Assembly (NCBI GenBank): GCA_002633005.1
Contig: NMRA01000722.1
Coordinates: forward strand, 62,001 to 126,000
DNA length: 64,000 bases
Origin: Phoronis australis
Taxonomy: Eukaryota > Phoronida > Phoronidae
Direction: 5' to 3'
Below, piece by piece: positions 24,847-37,500 of the stretch. Positions within the stretch are counted from its first letter, which is position 1; the number at the start of each line of letters is the position of its first letter. Position numbers and translations under genes: made by a program. The notes under the pieces are model-generated. The model searched no databases. It was not told the origin of the DNA and saw only the letters and a program-made list of their open reading frames with translations.

Positions 24847-27800
24847 CTGTCCGAATATCAAGTTATGCCAGCGCATTCACATGATATACCTCTGAGTCAA
24901 GTTTTGAAATTCATCAATTGGTTCTCACGATATCATACGGAAACACTCTTCCTTTGCAATCGATGTGGAAAGCCCCTTGCTTAGAATAAAATGGCCACTA
25001 GGACGTGCTGCAGAGGTGGAATCCCCTAAAAATTTTACTGCCGAGTCTGCTGTTGCACTGTCATCTCATATCTCTGTGTCAAGTTTCATTGAAATCCGTC
25101 AATCCGTTCTCTAGATATTATTAGGAAATGCTCAGTTCTTCAACCAAAAACACTGAAAGTCACGCCCCCTGGCCCCAGCATGCAGAACATCTTGAAAAGT
25201 GGCAAGAACCCTTTTAGTGATGCCATACACCTTTGTGCCAAATTTCATCAAAATCTCACTACGGTTTTTGAGATATTGAGAGGACACCAGGACAACCTCA
25301 CAACATTTAAATCAGCCTAACTCGTCCTGACCCTGGACATAGTGATGACAATATACAGGTACAACCACATTATATATACATACAGTGTATATGGGTGCAT
25401 AAAGAAGGCTGTGTTTGGCAATACTCTTTTTCACAAAAATCAATGAGATTTTAATATACACTTGCCGATCACGCAGACCCTTATAGTCACTTATTATTGG
25501 CATCTTCAAGCATGAAATATTGAATTTATCTGCAAAACCAGTGACCATTTGCATGAAACAATCCCACATAGTGGCTTAATCATGCTCCAAACATATCCGG
25601 GCATTTATGATTTAATTCGTGCACTGATTGAACTTTCCAATACTGTCTTAGCTTCATCAATAAGTCTATTTTAAGCACATACCAAAAGTGAACTCTACAT
25701 CCAGTTCTCAGTATTACTGAAAATAAATAGGAAATTTTTCATGCACTATACCTAATTTAAGGACAAAGTGCGTATTTATTTTCGTTGAAATAAGTGGCTC
25801 AATTTTCAGATATATTGTAAGAAAACAGTCAAAGAGGAGATAAAGTAATCCGAAACATAACATTTATGAGCAAACAAAATGTGTAGACGATTTAGTCCAG
25901 ACCCTATTTGGGGATGTTTGATGGAACCAGCCGCAAGTATGTGAACACTGGTATAACTTAAATCCAGCACAGGTGATATTGTTGTAAAAACAATAACAAG
26001 GAATGTCATGTGTTTTCTATTAAGTGAAGCTTAACTGCACTTTTTGATATAGGATTCATCAGACATATGGTAAGCAGGTTATTTCAGCCAAGGCTGTTTT
26101 GAAATAAAATACATGGCAGAAGCAATGTATTGCAATGGCATGTGCTTGAATAACCGTGGCCCTACTGCATAAGACTAAGCTATGTATTGCAATGGTATGT
26201 GCATGAATAACCGTGGCCTTACTGCATAAGACAAGGAAAAATGACCCGACGTTAATTAGGTTTTGCTATTAGTTGACGAAGAAACAATAAGTGATTGCTG
26301 CAAGTGCCGATAAACCTTTGTTTGTAAAGACTTTGAATTTCTGTTGATGTCACAGCATTTTTCCTTAAGTTTCAAATACCAAAAAAAGCGATCTGATAAC
26401 TGCTTGTCACTTAGTCAATTTTTCTCCCACAAGGCAAAGCATATCTCCTCATTTGGTATGGAAGACTTAGACGTAGCACTTTTCCCCTATATGGAAAATG
26501 TGACTTTTGACATTTGATGTTAACAAAACAATGACGACTTCAAGAAGCATCCATCTGTGAGCGTATGAGCACAGGTATATATAATTAGGGGCGGGGATTT
26601 GAAAACTGTACTTAGTTAAAAGAGTTTATATTTTGTTTGTGCTTTGAAAATATTGAATCTGACTTCCTATAAATTCTTCCTATATTCCAAACTCTCACAT
26701 TTGCATCCTCTAGAAGTAGATTCACCACGATCGGTTTAAAAGGTGTTTTTTACAAATATCTGCGTTCCATGCCTCTTTAACTAGTTATTACAATATCATT
26801 GACTAAAAATGGGGCAGTTATGGTCGATTACAAGAAGGTCCTATTAGCCATATGTTGCCAAAGTGGGGAAAATTGCCGACTTACTGTACGGTATGTTGAA
26901 TGAAACTTGTCACATTAAGATTTTTGAAATTACGGACAGTGCTGCTATTTGTACATTTTTAGTGTTGCAACAAAATTCATGTGCAAGTACAACCAACAGG
27001 TAATGTTTAACAGAAAATGCAATCTATAGACAATGAGCTTCAGTTGTCCAGGGTTTATTTCATGAAAAACAACTAAAGACAACATTTCTGTCCACTTCAA
27101 AGTTACTCATTAAAGTTTAGCCAAGTGTCTATGAGCACATCACAATATAGAAATGAAACTTATTTCAGTAACTTGCAGGTATGTCCATATTCTCATATAC
27201 TAGACATTTGCTGAAGTGAGAATTAATTATTTTTCATAAACAGTTGTGTGGAGCCTAAGTCCAAGTCTAAAGACAATTTTCATGAAACACAATAATGAGC
27301 ACATACTGAATCAAGGAATCTTTCATGTCAAAGTTCACAAATTTATCACTGGCTGAATTTTCATTTGAATAAAGCAGCAATTTCTGAAGATTTTTGATTG
27401 AAATACTTTTCTTCATGTCCCATACAGAATATGTTCGTTCAAGTTACGAGTATCCTACTTAAAAATGCTAAGCTCATTTTATCAGCAGAACAAAATAGGT
27501 GAACTAACCCTTTTTACAAAACAATAATTGAAAAGGAATTGGTGTTCATGAGAAAGAACTGTTTGAATGGAACTGGTAGAAAGTCTGACTTATGTTCAAC
27601 AAACATCAAATGATTTATTGACCAAAACTTTATATCCACTCTCATCCAAAATCTTGAATCCAACCCTGCTGTGAAGCATCAAATTTAACATTTCTAGCAC
27701 TACTTCAAGAACAACAACGAATTTCCCCCCTTTCAATGTATAAAAGCCCATTCGGATTCAGCAAAGTCCATGAATCACATGTAAGGGCAGGTACAACTAC

Positions 27801-30800
27801 ACATTGAATACCTAGACGTACAGTAATATATACCAACACATACCAGACAGTGGGCTGGCAGCAATGTCCTGGGCTACCATTACAAATAAAAAAGCTACAA
27901 ACATTTCACTGACAACTCCAGCACACTCATCCTTCTTCATACATGCCAACAGCATCACACATGAAATGCTGAATGCTACTATTCTAGCGCTAAAACATTC
28001 AGATAAACATCATTTAAGAAATTCAGCCTAAAAGTCAATTAACTGTGGGCTGCGAGTCTAAAGTTTAATTATCTTAACCAGTAATATCATTTGTATCCTC
28101 TGACCTTATAGCATTTTATAGTGGTAATAAGCATTACACCAGTGGGTCAAAAATGGCCAACTTCAAGTACACTAAAACAAGATAAGATTCAAGTGGTTTA
28201 TTTAGCCAGAAATAACACCTCAGAGATCCATTCCACCACTGTAGAGTAAAACCAATAAAGAAGTGTTAATTTACTTAATTTCACAACTTGATTATTTGCA
28301 ACTGGTACAAAATTAAATCAAAACATTCTCCTCTACCCACTGCTTGAAATGGGATGCCCCAAGGTAATAGTCACATTACTTAAATAGCAGTCGATATACC
28401 TTTACTGGAATAAGTAAAAAAGATGATAGACTAGACACAGACAGTAGGAACAAAATAACATTACCCTATTAAATAACATTACACTATCACTGGTTGTTTA
28501 TCCATGTGAACTTGATGTCACAACATGTTGAAGTTTGTTTATTCAATAAATTTCTACTGGCAGCACCTCCCTGCCACAGCCTCCAATGTGATGGTCCTCC
28601 GATAGCCTCTTAGATTAAATATAAGTCAGCAAGCAAAGTTTTACCGTACAGGTCCCAGTGAACTAAAAAATCAGGAGGTGGGTATTGAGCCAAGCATGCA
28701 TGTTTAAAAATAAGAAGACAGAGATGGATATTTATCCAAACAAGCAATTTGTTGATGTTATACCGGTACTTACGTAACAACATGACAGTATGTTAAGTAT
28801 TCACTTATTTTACAGATAACATCACCTAAAAGTAAAATTCTATTTTGTCAAATATCACCACATGAATAGAGACTAAGAAACTGTTGGTCAGATGCTAGCA
28901 TCATTTTTACTGAGTGGATGTCACATAAAACAACTTTTGGTAAATTTTTCATAATTTACAGTAATCAGCTTGATCAATGGAAAAATGACAAATTTGGCAA
29001 TTATCTTTATGCAAAATCGTAAGCGGAGAATGATAGTAATTTTCCACCAGATTAAAGGCAAGGGGCCGGTGAAACCCGACGTGACCGTTTCCAGCTCAAA
29101 GGTAAATGAATTTTGTACATTTTGGGACCTAAAATTCGCGCAAGGTGAGCTAACACAATGACACATGTGCCTTCAAAGAAATGTTGAGGATACAAATATA
29201 ATGCTCAGTTGAATGAGGGAGTTCAACAGTGGAAAATTGGAACATATCAATGGGGGTGGGCTGTAAGCAAGAAGCTGAACATGGGAGATAATCCAAATGA
29301 GTTTACACAAGTATGGTAATAATAAGGTCTGACATGATAGTGTAAACTCTCACCATCACGAATCAATGATCTAATTAATTACCTTACATGATACAGAACA
29401 GGCAGCGCTCATTAAACCTACCTTGGATGTGATACAGTGTGCACCTGTTATCACTTTATTATCATCAACACTAGAGGGTGTAAGTGATTACACTAAATGA
29501 CTTCCTGGAACATTAGGAGGCATACTACAGTTATTACAGGGTTTTGGCTGCCGGCACACACCCAAGTGGAGACGAGTCCTTATCTCACGTCCTTATAGAG
29601 AGTCTGAAAAAACAACAGGTTTTTTGGCATTCCCAACACAAAAGCACTACTCATGATAACTGAAACTTAATTATGCTACAGATTTTTAATCGCTTAATTC
29701 ACATCCGGGAAAAAATACCGGCACACAAAAATAGGACCAAAAAACACCAAATTTGAAAGTTTTCTCCCCAAATTTACCACTTCCCTGCAACGGTGCTAGA
29801 AAAAATCTGACTACAGATTCAGAATGCTGGTTCTCTTTAGATTCTAAAAATGTGGTCACAATGTGCCATTTTTTGATCTGTCTGACAGCAACCTGAAATT
29901 GCATCCCGTTTCTCAGTCAGCAGGCGACATGGATTAAAAGCAAACGACAGCCACTATTTTGCATCAAAAGTAGGTCACAGCTAAAAAACTTGGCTTTTCT
30001 CATTCAAAAACACAAGTAAATCAGTTTCATGACAACTATTTTCAAAAAATTCATCAAACCACACGCCAAACCTGACACAACGCCCTCTATTTAAATTCTA
30101 GGGAATACAAAAGCCACAATTTGAAACAAAATGGGAGGTGATTCTAAACACGCAACAACTAGATGAATGGTTCAGTGAAGCTCATAGATCATATGTAGAG
30201 TTTTCGTTCAATACAAAACCAGATGCCCTTAACTCGGGTTAGTGGGTATGTTTTTTCATTTAGAATATGTGCCACCAATTTGCAGTTACGCACTTTTCAT
30301 TTAGAATCTGTGCCACCAATTTGCAGTTACGCACTTTTTTGTAAAGAAGAAGCTGGTGGTATACTTCATTTTGCATCACATGCCTTCTAGTTGGCAATGG
30401 TTCAGTGGATGAATTCAAAGGTGACTGTATCTTTCGGTCTTCTTACACGCATTGGAAGCATTATTTTTTGCAAACCTTCCTCTGGCTCAATGTTCTAATA
30501 AGTGTTTTGTTAAAGTTTATCCAACTCTCTAATATTAATGCTATCTTATTTATTGCTGGAAACTGAAAAAAAAGGAAACTGAAAAAAAAAGTCCCATGCA
30601 TTGAAAATCTGAAAACAGACGTTTTTTCAAAAATATTACAATATTGAAAATAATTATGTCCATTTAAAAACTGTAAAACGGGTTGCTATGTTGCTTTTAG
30701 TTTCAGGATTAAAGTTACGTGTCCCTTGGCAAGAAAATTGACGAACTGTGACCCAATTTGGGAACATCAGATCTCAAGAATGATAAGTCATGAAAATTTG

Positions 30801-31238
30801 GAAGCTTCTTGAATTTTATCTTGAACATTAATAGAAAAAGAAATTAGGTCATGTTTTGATACCAATGTTTTACTATTAAAGTGTCATCCTTTTTTACTTA
30901 ATTCTACTGAAAAGAACTTTAGGTCATTTGACATACTTTGACAAGATTTTTGAATAAATTTTCTGAATGCACAGACTTGACAATATGGATACTCATATTC
31001 TCTGGTTTTCCTTAAATGAATGTGTAAATATACAAGCTAATGAAAACCAACACTTAATTAGTTTTATGTTACTCTCTTATGCAAAGTTTGTTGAAAGTGA
31101 GAGTGACATCCATTTATTACAAAGTTTGAATACAGAGAGATTGCTATCAGACTATTCTTCTGGCAAGGATCAACATAATTATAAAGATCAATCACTTAAC
31201 AGAAAATCTCTTCAATTTCAGACATCAAAAATCACTTA
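24847..31238. repeat. Large duplicated segment, copy 2
   Basis: Begins on the base after a single N (24846), and its first bases match copy 1 from 19517. 26618-28231 has no counterpart in copy 1; 28232-31238 matches 21245-24245. I see no supported gene in either copy; the small open frames in both are not conserved in a coding manner. Confidence 0.9.
26618..28231. other. Copy-2-specific 1.6 kb, no gene recognised
   Basis: Not present in copy 1, where it is replaced by one N. AT-rich, no terminal inverted repeats at its borders, so it looks like missing assembly rather than an insertion. Confidence 0.55.
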
Positions 31239-31693
31239 ATTGTCTTATCAAATGCTGAAAATGTTAGAAGTTTTACCAAACATTATCTGACAAAAAATGA
31301 ACAATCATACATGAGGTGAAACCTTCTTTTTGTTGAGAGATTTTGCAAAATTAAACCAGTTTTTTCCATGTTGTCTTAAAATTTAAGACATTTCACTGTA
31401 CTGTAAACTTTCCTCAAATTCAAAGAATAATAAATAAAACATTTTCAAAGGCTCACAACAGTATGAATAGATTACAAGATGACAATCAATATCTGCAGTA
31501 CCCAAATACAGTACCTAGAACCACAGTCTGTAACCATTAATACTAATAATAGGCATCTCTTCTACTGTGTCAATAGGGTATGATCATTGTATATTCACCA
31601 AATAAACCATTCATTCACGTGGGATACCTGTTGTAAACAGGAGGTGAAAGGGGTGACCTATATAAGTGACCTAGATAAGTGTCGGGTCATTAA

Positions 31694-32161
31694 AGGGCCT
31701 TTCACACTAACATCGATGCATTCATGTTTTGGGGAGTTGCGGTCAGTATGAACGCTTAACTTTGGTCCTGGATCAAAGTTAACTTCGCAATAAACATGCG
31801 GAGCGTCGACACTGCAGTGCATTATGAACTGTCAACTTCGGTCCCATCGAAGTTATCGTCAGGTGCAACAATTACAGGATAGTGTCGTCGCTAATAGTTG
31901 CTTATATTTTCCTCTAATAATCACCAATGGAACTAAAAATAAGTTTTATGTCAATTAGCACATGTAAATGTTCCCAAACTGTCACATTAAAAAAAATCTT
32001 AGCGTGCAGCGGTACCTTGCTATTACTTTGATGACAACAGTGTCACCTACCGTATACTTCAAAGTCCATTAACTATCGAAGCCAGTATGAACGATTTAGT
32101 TAACTTTGCAGTTTGCGTTGTCGCTCCGCTCAGACCGGATTTAAGTGAGTATGAAAAGGCC
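31694..32161. mobile_element. 468-bp TTAA-flanked MITE
   Basis: TTAA at 31690-31693 and 32162-32165. Termini AGGGCCTTTCACACT and inverted GGCCTTTTCATACTC. The interior carries several GAAGTTA/TAACTTCG motifs; no coding sequence. Confidence 0.8.
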
Positions 32162-32169
32162 TTAAGAGT

Positions 32170-32720
32170 CATATCGTCAAGAGTAATTCACGAAAGATGG
32201 GATAAATTACTCTTATATAAGAAAAGCTTCAATAAATTAATTTAATTACAGTTAATTGGATCACATTGGTAACCTCTAGGCCGCATTTGGTTTAACTCAC
32301 ACATGGGCAGTTGGACATGATGCTTGGTAACTTTCGAACACTCGATACTTGCGAAGTCTGTATCGTATCATCAGTTTATGTGGCACAAACTTTTTAAGGT
32401 GAGAGGTGAAACTGTCAGGAAAATATATTTAATTTTATTCTGTGTGAAATAAGTGGACAATTTCTGTACTTTTGGATGATAAAATCACAGGTACATCACT
32501 ATGTATTTTTGAAATTTTACTCATTCAAACTTAAAATTTTTGTTCAGGTAAAAATTAATCAAATGATTATGAATCAAGACAAAAAAGATTTCCCAATTCT
32601 TGCATGCCATAAGTCTCGAACACCAATGGTATCTAATTTGTAGACGACTTTTGTATTTTTTTTTTTGGTTCACCAGAGATTGATTGGAGAATTAAACAAT
32701 GAGCCCCTCAGTTGTTGAAC
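32170..32720. other. No gene recognised
   Basis: AT-rich, no exon-like block. Confidence 0.4.
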
Positions 32721-33113
32721 AATATGGCCGCTCCGGATTACACACCGATAGAATTCTCCTTTGTCCCGGAGATAAGAAAGCGTGTGACCTAGTTTTAGGA
32801 ATCAGGTACATGTTTGTGTCGCTCATTGATTTTGGAAGGGAATAATTTCAGATCACGCATCCACGAGTATTTGTCCAGTTTATCAAACTTTTTCACGTCA
32901 GAGTTGCAGCCCACAACACAGCAGTATTACTTCATTGGCATTGTAAGAACAAATAGAGAAAAACTTGTCGAGAATCAGACAACAACAAATAACATTTGAA
33001 ACTCCAGTGGCACGAAAACAAGGCAGCAAATGTGCCTGACGGATGTTTAAGGCATTGTGGGTAAATACAGTGAGATTCTCAAGTGTAACTGTGTAAACAG
33101 GTACAGTCCTATT
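32721..33113 (-). mobile_element. TIR element with THAP-like fragment, copy 1
   Basis: About 393 bp, inverted relative to 36800-37189. TIR similarity to AATAGGSCCMTCCCGRATTACACAG at both ends. On the minus strand it reads CCVVGCNSDVKKFDKL then DLKLFPS, resembling the start of a THAP zinc finger, as in P-element and Kolobok transposases. Confidence 0.75.
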
Positions 33114-33465
33114 TCTGCATTTTCAGACCTAACTCTGTACTTTTAATACATACATTAACGGCTGGGTGACATAATCAAGGGCAGCTTCTTAAGTCAGGAA
33201 CTGATGAAGGATTCAGCTAGCTTACAGCTCCCTCTGTGAACAAATCATATCAACACATCTTCCCTTAGTCCATTTTGGGCAAAATCTGTAATTAAAAGAT
33301 AATAGATAAAAAATTGTGGGTACTTCCAACAATTAAACATAAAAAATAAACCATGAAGCTGTGTACTAAGAATTTTCATACTTCAAAAGTTGCACTGCAA
33401 AATTGATGAAGATTGCTAAATATAGACATGTAACATTTTACTACACGTAAATATAAATTTTTCAG

Positions 33466-33600
33466 TGTAAAGATGCATTCGACCCAACTGGACCACAACA
33501 AGGATACAAGACCTATCTGGAAAGAGGAGTGGATGTCTATTTCTCTTCAGTCACAACCTGCCTTGGAAATTACTGCTCAAAATTCATTAAGCTAGAATAA
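33466..33600 (+). CDS. Possible terminal exon of an unidentified cysteine-containing protein
   Basis: A good acceptor (TTTTTCAG) is followed by 44 codons and TAA: CKDAFDPTGPQQGYKTYLER, then GVDVYFSSVTTCLGNYCSKF and IKLE. The spacing of the cysteines and the short tail recall the last exon of secreted Ly6/uPAR-like proteins, but the resemblance is weak and no upstream exon or signal peptide was found. It lies on the opposite strand, downstream of RDM1. Confidence 0.3.
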   Translation, partial: CKDAFDPTGPQQGYKTYLERGVDVYFSSVTTCLGNYCSKFIKLE

Positions 33601-34416
33601 TGCTTATTTACAAGATTAATCGAGCTCAAAACTTTTTTTGGTCCTACCTTACTCCGTCAAATTTCGTATTATCTTGACATCAATGTAGGAGACATCTTTA
33701 TTTTTGCGTACTTTTGTATGCGACATGAGCTACGTTAGGCAAGTTAACCAACAATTGGCAAAGAAGCAAGGACATTCAAGCTTGCATAAAAATATCAAAC
33801 AAGGTGACGTACCATTAGGCTTGACGACGCTTGGTCAAACTTAGTACCTTTGCTTATTTTGGCCTTTCAGAACACAGTCCACAGCATATATCTTGTATAT
33901 AGATTGAGTCTGTTAATTGATTCTTTCTACTTCTCTGACTGATCGTCAGTTCTCCTGAATGTGCAATTCGCACGATTTGTTCATCTACTTCTTCTTAGAG
34001 TTTGTCCACCATTTCAACACAAAACATTGGTGATGGGAGGCTTGTAAGTTTCCACAAAATATCAAGTCACAACAAGTGGTGGTTTCACACACATGGACGA
34101 CATTCCAACAACAACTGGTTCTTTTTAGGATTGCGCTGAATGTGTACGAAGTCTTAACAATACAAGAACAAACATTTGCTATAAGATGTGATGCATGTGC
34201 TTCTCTTCACGAATACATTAACACATTATGCAAAAGTCAGCAAAAATTGTACTAGACACGAGATTTCTTACTCAAAAACGACAAACTTCTTACGACCAAT
34301 CAACACGGAGAACTCTGTCAAGGGAGCAGAAAGGATCCTGAATTCCACCAGAAAAATATCCAGCAGGGGAGATAATTGCAATGCTCCTTCCACCTTTGAA
34401 TTGAGAACGTCAGCAT

Positions 34417-34518
34417 TTACTGATTATTTTCCAGATCCATTAATAACTGATCCATGCAAGAGTTGTCACCCTCACTGTCATGGCCGTCATCAAGAGGATC
34501 ATGGTCCAGATTATTCAC
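34417..34518 (-). CDS. RDM1: RDM1 exon 6, acidic C-terminus (probable)
   Basis: Acceptor TTTTCTAG followed by 33 codons and TAA. Peptide VNNLDHDPLDDGHDSEGDNS then CMDQLLMDLENNQ. It is acidic like the human RDM1 tail, is in the required phase 0, and brings the total to 286 residues. There is no strong residue-level match, and intron 5 would be 3.4 kb with two mobile elements inside. Confidence 0.6.
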   Translation of the reverse strand: MNNLDHDPLDDGHDSEGDNSCMDQLLMDLENNQ

Positions 34519-37500
34519 CTAGAAAACAGTTGAACAATAACACAATGAAGACGGTTTTCTAGGTCTGTGTGAAAACAAAACATTTCTCATAAAACTGTAT
34601 GTGTACAATGCTATAAATTTTCACAGAGCACAGTTTTAAACAAGAGCAACGCTGAGTGTTGAAATGTGCCCACAACAGCACTGCAAATGACGTGCTTCTA
34701 TAGGTGCTTTTAGTATCATAACAATAGCCATTCTATGGCGCAGAATGCGTTTAACCCGTCTAAATTGAGAGGTTAAGCTGTCTCTATAATATGCAACTAT
34801 TTACCAAATTTCATGAAAATAAGCCAAGGAACTCCTAAGATATAGAGGCAAAGGTAAAAAACAATTGGCACTAGGGAGCACAGCTATAGCGTGATTAGAC
34901 TGAAACTTGTCGTCATCTGTTGTCATCTCTACAGAAGCCCATCTGCCAAATTTCGCAAAGATCCTTCAATGGGCTAAGGAGGTTCAGTCCTAGACGCAAA
35001 AAAACAAAATTGCCCTTAGGGAGTGCCAGCATAGTCGAAAAAATCCAAAAACATCAGCTGGGAACACAACCATCAATTCTCGTAATGATCCTTTGTGTGG
35101 TTTGGCAGATTGAGAGGCAGACGTCAAAAACATATGCAAAAACTTTTAAATGGCTACCAGATGGCACAGAAAACATCAAGTCTGTACAAAAATAAAAAGG
35201 CGTAGTCGTCTCTTTAACAGAAACCTATTTGCCAAATTTCGTAAAAGTACATTCATGAACTACGAAGATACAGAGGCAAACGGAAAAAAATCATTGTGCC
35301 ACTATGGGGAACAGTGGCATTTGGATCAGTTCAACACTTGTTACTGTTTGTTGTCAGGTCCACAGGAATACATCTGTCAAATTTCACAAAGTTGCTTCAA
35401 AGAGTTAAGGAGATTCGGTTGCAGAAGCAAAAAAAAAAACAAAAAACGCCACTGGGAGCCAACAAAGTTGTTACACCCGTTCAAAAGTCAGCGTCAGTCG
35501 AAGCCTTCTCATCAGGAACACATCTGTAAATTTTCATAATGATCCTTTGAGCAGTATTGTAGATAGAGAGGCGGACGCCAGAAAACTAAGGCAAAAATAA
35601 CAAAAATGGCTACAAGGTAGCATAAAATCCGTCAAATCCGTCAGAAAATGGAATGGAATTATCATCATCTTATTAAAAACCAATTTGTTGAATTTCACAA
35701 AAATCCACCATGAAACTTCTAAGATACAGAGGCAAACGTAAAAGACTGAAATTGCCACTACAGGGCACAGCAGTATTCAGATCTATCCAAAACGTGTTGT
35801 CATCCGTCGTGATAATCCTAGAAACCCACGTGCCAAATTTCATTATGAGCATGCAAGAGACAGAGATGATAGCAATATGTTCCCACATATAAAATATGGG
35901 CGCATAAAAATTAGTTTAGGTAGAAAGGTATTAAAGTGTTCTTAAAACCATTTACACACTTTCACCATGTTAGCATACTGATAAGCATCCTATACACTGT
36001 CGAATAAAATAGACAGAAAATGAACGATATTTGTGAAGATCAATAATTCTGACCAGCGAGTGATACAGCGGAATGCTTGAATACTTTCGGCAAATCATAC
36101 AACGAGTCTCTGTTAGCCACTCCCTAATGGGCATTTTCCTGTTCGTCAAATGCCAGTTTTATCAGGGGTCGCTGTTTTGTATCTCAGGTCGGGCGATCTC
36201 AGCAATTACTACTGTAACAATATTTTCGTCAAAGCAAAACTCGTTGAAAAGATCATTACAAACTAAGGAATTTGCAAGCTTCATGAGACATCAACTGACT
36301 TATCCCACATTCTACTCAAATATCTGTGCCATTTCCTAGCAAGGGCTATGCCCATGAACAGAAAGTCCCACAGTGTGACTGAAAGTCCTGTTGTCGAAAA
36401 ACCAACACAGTGCCTCACTATGATAGCAAAAATGTCTTAAAATAATGCGAAGATGTGGAACACAGACAACAAAATATGTTTACTTGATGGAAAAACAAAG
36501 TGCGTGCATTTTGTTGCTCACAATAGTATGTCACATGGGATAGCCAATAGCAAGCCAGCTGCATCTTTCAGAATTTCAGAATGGTTTCAATTGCCGATAC
36601 CTAGTCTCATTTCACACTCAAAAACGATTTTTTAACAGCCAACAATCTCTCTTCATCCCGGACCTCAAAGCATTCTCACTGACAGCAATACATTTCTCAC
36701 AAGCTGTATTTCTTTTCTCATATGCTTCAATTTTTCAAATGCATTTTTGTTAATATGGACCACAATGTATCTAAACTGAGTCTTTATTCTGCAACTTAAT
36801 AGGGCCCTCCCGGATTACACAGCAACACAAGAATCTCACTGTAATTATCCACAATGCTGCAAACATACGTCAGGCACATTTGCTGCCTCGTTTTCGTGCA
36901 ACTGGAGTTTCACATGTTATTTTTTGTTGTCTAATTCTTGACAAGTTTTTCTCATTACTCTATTCTTCCTTCCAATGCCAACAAAGTATTATATTGCTGT
37001 GTTGTGGGCTGCAACTCCGATGTGAAAAAGTTTGATAAACTGCACAAATACCCGTGGAAGCTTGATCTGAAATTATTCCCTTCCCGACATCAATGAGAGA
37101 TACGAAAATGTGCTTGATTTTCAAAAGTAGGTCGCTGATTTCCAGGACAAAGGAGAGTTCTATCGCTGTGTAATTCGGGATGGGCCTATTGAAACTGCAT
37201 GAAACAGCAGAATAAACAGCTCAGGGAGACACAAAAAATACAATGCAAATTGTGAGAACATGCATGCAAAAAGAAAATAGAAGACCCTGTTAATGAGATG
37301 CTTGTGTAGTACAAAGACCCTGTTAATGTGGAAGACTGTGACTAGGTAAAATCTCACAAATTTAGGACAGAATATGGCTGACCGCAGAACTTCAATTTTC
37401 TCAGTAGCACTAGGATAATGCTTTACCATATTCAAGTTCTGAACCAAAACTAATAACAGACAACTTTTGAAAAGTTACTGGCTTTCACAAATTTGTTAGA

